64,000 nucleotides of DNA from Enterobacter huaxiensis. Its GTDB lineage: Bacteria; Pseudomonadota; Gammaproteobacteria; Enterobacterales; Enterobacteriaceae. The stretch covers positions 2,418,001 through 2,482,000 of the forward strand of contig NZ_CP043342.1 in the NCBI RefSeq assembly GCF_003594935.2, given 5' to 3'. The notes beneath the pieces are model-generated. The model saw nothing but the letters and a program-made list of their open reading frames with translations, was not told the DNA's origin and searched no databases. Made by a program: the position numbers and the translations under genes. Shown one piece after another: positions 63,990 through 64,000 of this stretch; positions within the stretch are counted from its first letter, which is position 1, and every line of letters begins with the position of its first letter.

Positions 63990-64000
63990 ATGCACCGTTC
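63990..64000 (+). CDS. Possible start of next gene
   Basis: ATG CAC CGT at 63990 preceded by GGGAG at a spacing of about 5 nt, divergent from rlhA and running off the window. In E. coli a small XRE-type regulator gene (ydcN) lies here, so this could be its counterpart; only three codons are visible. Confidence 0.3.

Overview
The window looks like chromosome of a gamma-proteobacterium in the Enterobacteriaceae, most likely Enterobacter or a close relative such as Lelliottia or Leclercia. The evidence is a block with the gene order of the E. coli K-12 tam-to-ydeE segment (tam, yneE, uxaB, a diguanylate cyclase, yneG, glsB, sad, yneJ, sotB, marC/marRAB, eamA, ydeE), a later yncJ-rlhA pair, enterobacterial REP elements beside two genes, and typical enterobacterial operators (MarR, HipB, Zur, MetJ, NtrC/sigma-54). 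No rRNA, tRNA, CRISPR array, phage or insertion sequence was seen. Two parts of the window carry genes that E. coli K-12 lacks at this position.

Region 1 (1-24.7 kb) is mostly accessory sugar metabolism. It holds a DUF2891 gene cut by the window edge, an MFS/LysR divergent pair, a LacY-type symporter opposite a LacI-type repressor with no lacZ beside it, a Nudix hydrolase, a PTS EIIBC/ManD-family dehydratase/GntR cluster, and a LysE-type exporter. A two-part PTS locus follows: an ascorbate-type EIIA/B/C plus an AlsE-like epimerase, then a fructose-type EIIA/B/C. The two parts are separated by a 43-codon remnant of a transketolase gene. A GntR/LacI-type regulator with two palindromes lies upstream. 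After a Bcr/CflA transporter come a glyoxalase-fold protein, a DUF4406 protein, an intact hipBA toxin-antitoxin pair with four operators, an intracellular GH28 enzyme, a DeoR regulator and a NudK-like hydrolase.

Region 2 (24.8-31.3 kb) starts with tam and then holds a four-gene module: a CcdA-thioredoxin fusion (DipZ-like), an EnvZ-type kinase, an OmpR-type regulator and a secreted alpha/beta hydrolase. The two flanking target-like genes share a 19-bp promoter motif. The DipZ gene is preceded by a hairpin that covers its ribosome binding site and contains a 12-codon reading frame. Two acetyltransferases follow.

Region 3 (31.3-51.7 kb) is the E. coli-like backbone. It carries extra GGDEF genes, a chemoreceptor inserted between sad and glsB, an acetyltransferase, a tandem pair of PhzF-family genes, and REP elements. 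One REP supplies the end of the ydeE coding sequence.

Region 4 (51.7-64 kb) begins with zinT (Zur box) and the urea ABC transporter urtABCDE, which has a sigma-54/NtrC-type upstream region; no urease genes lie in the window. It continues with a MetE-like enzyme that has tandem met boxes, a rhodanese/FtrA divergent pair, a small unknown exported protein, yncJ and rlhA.
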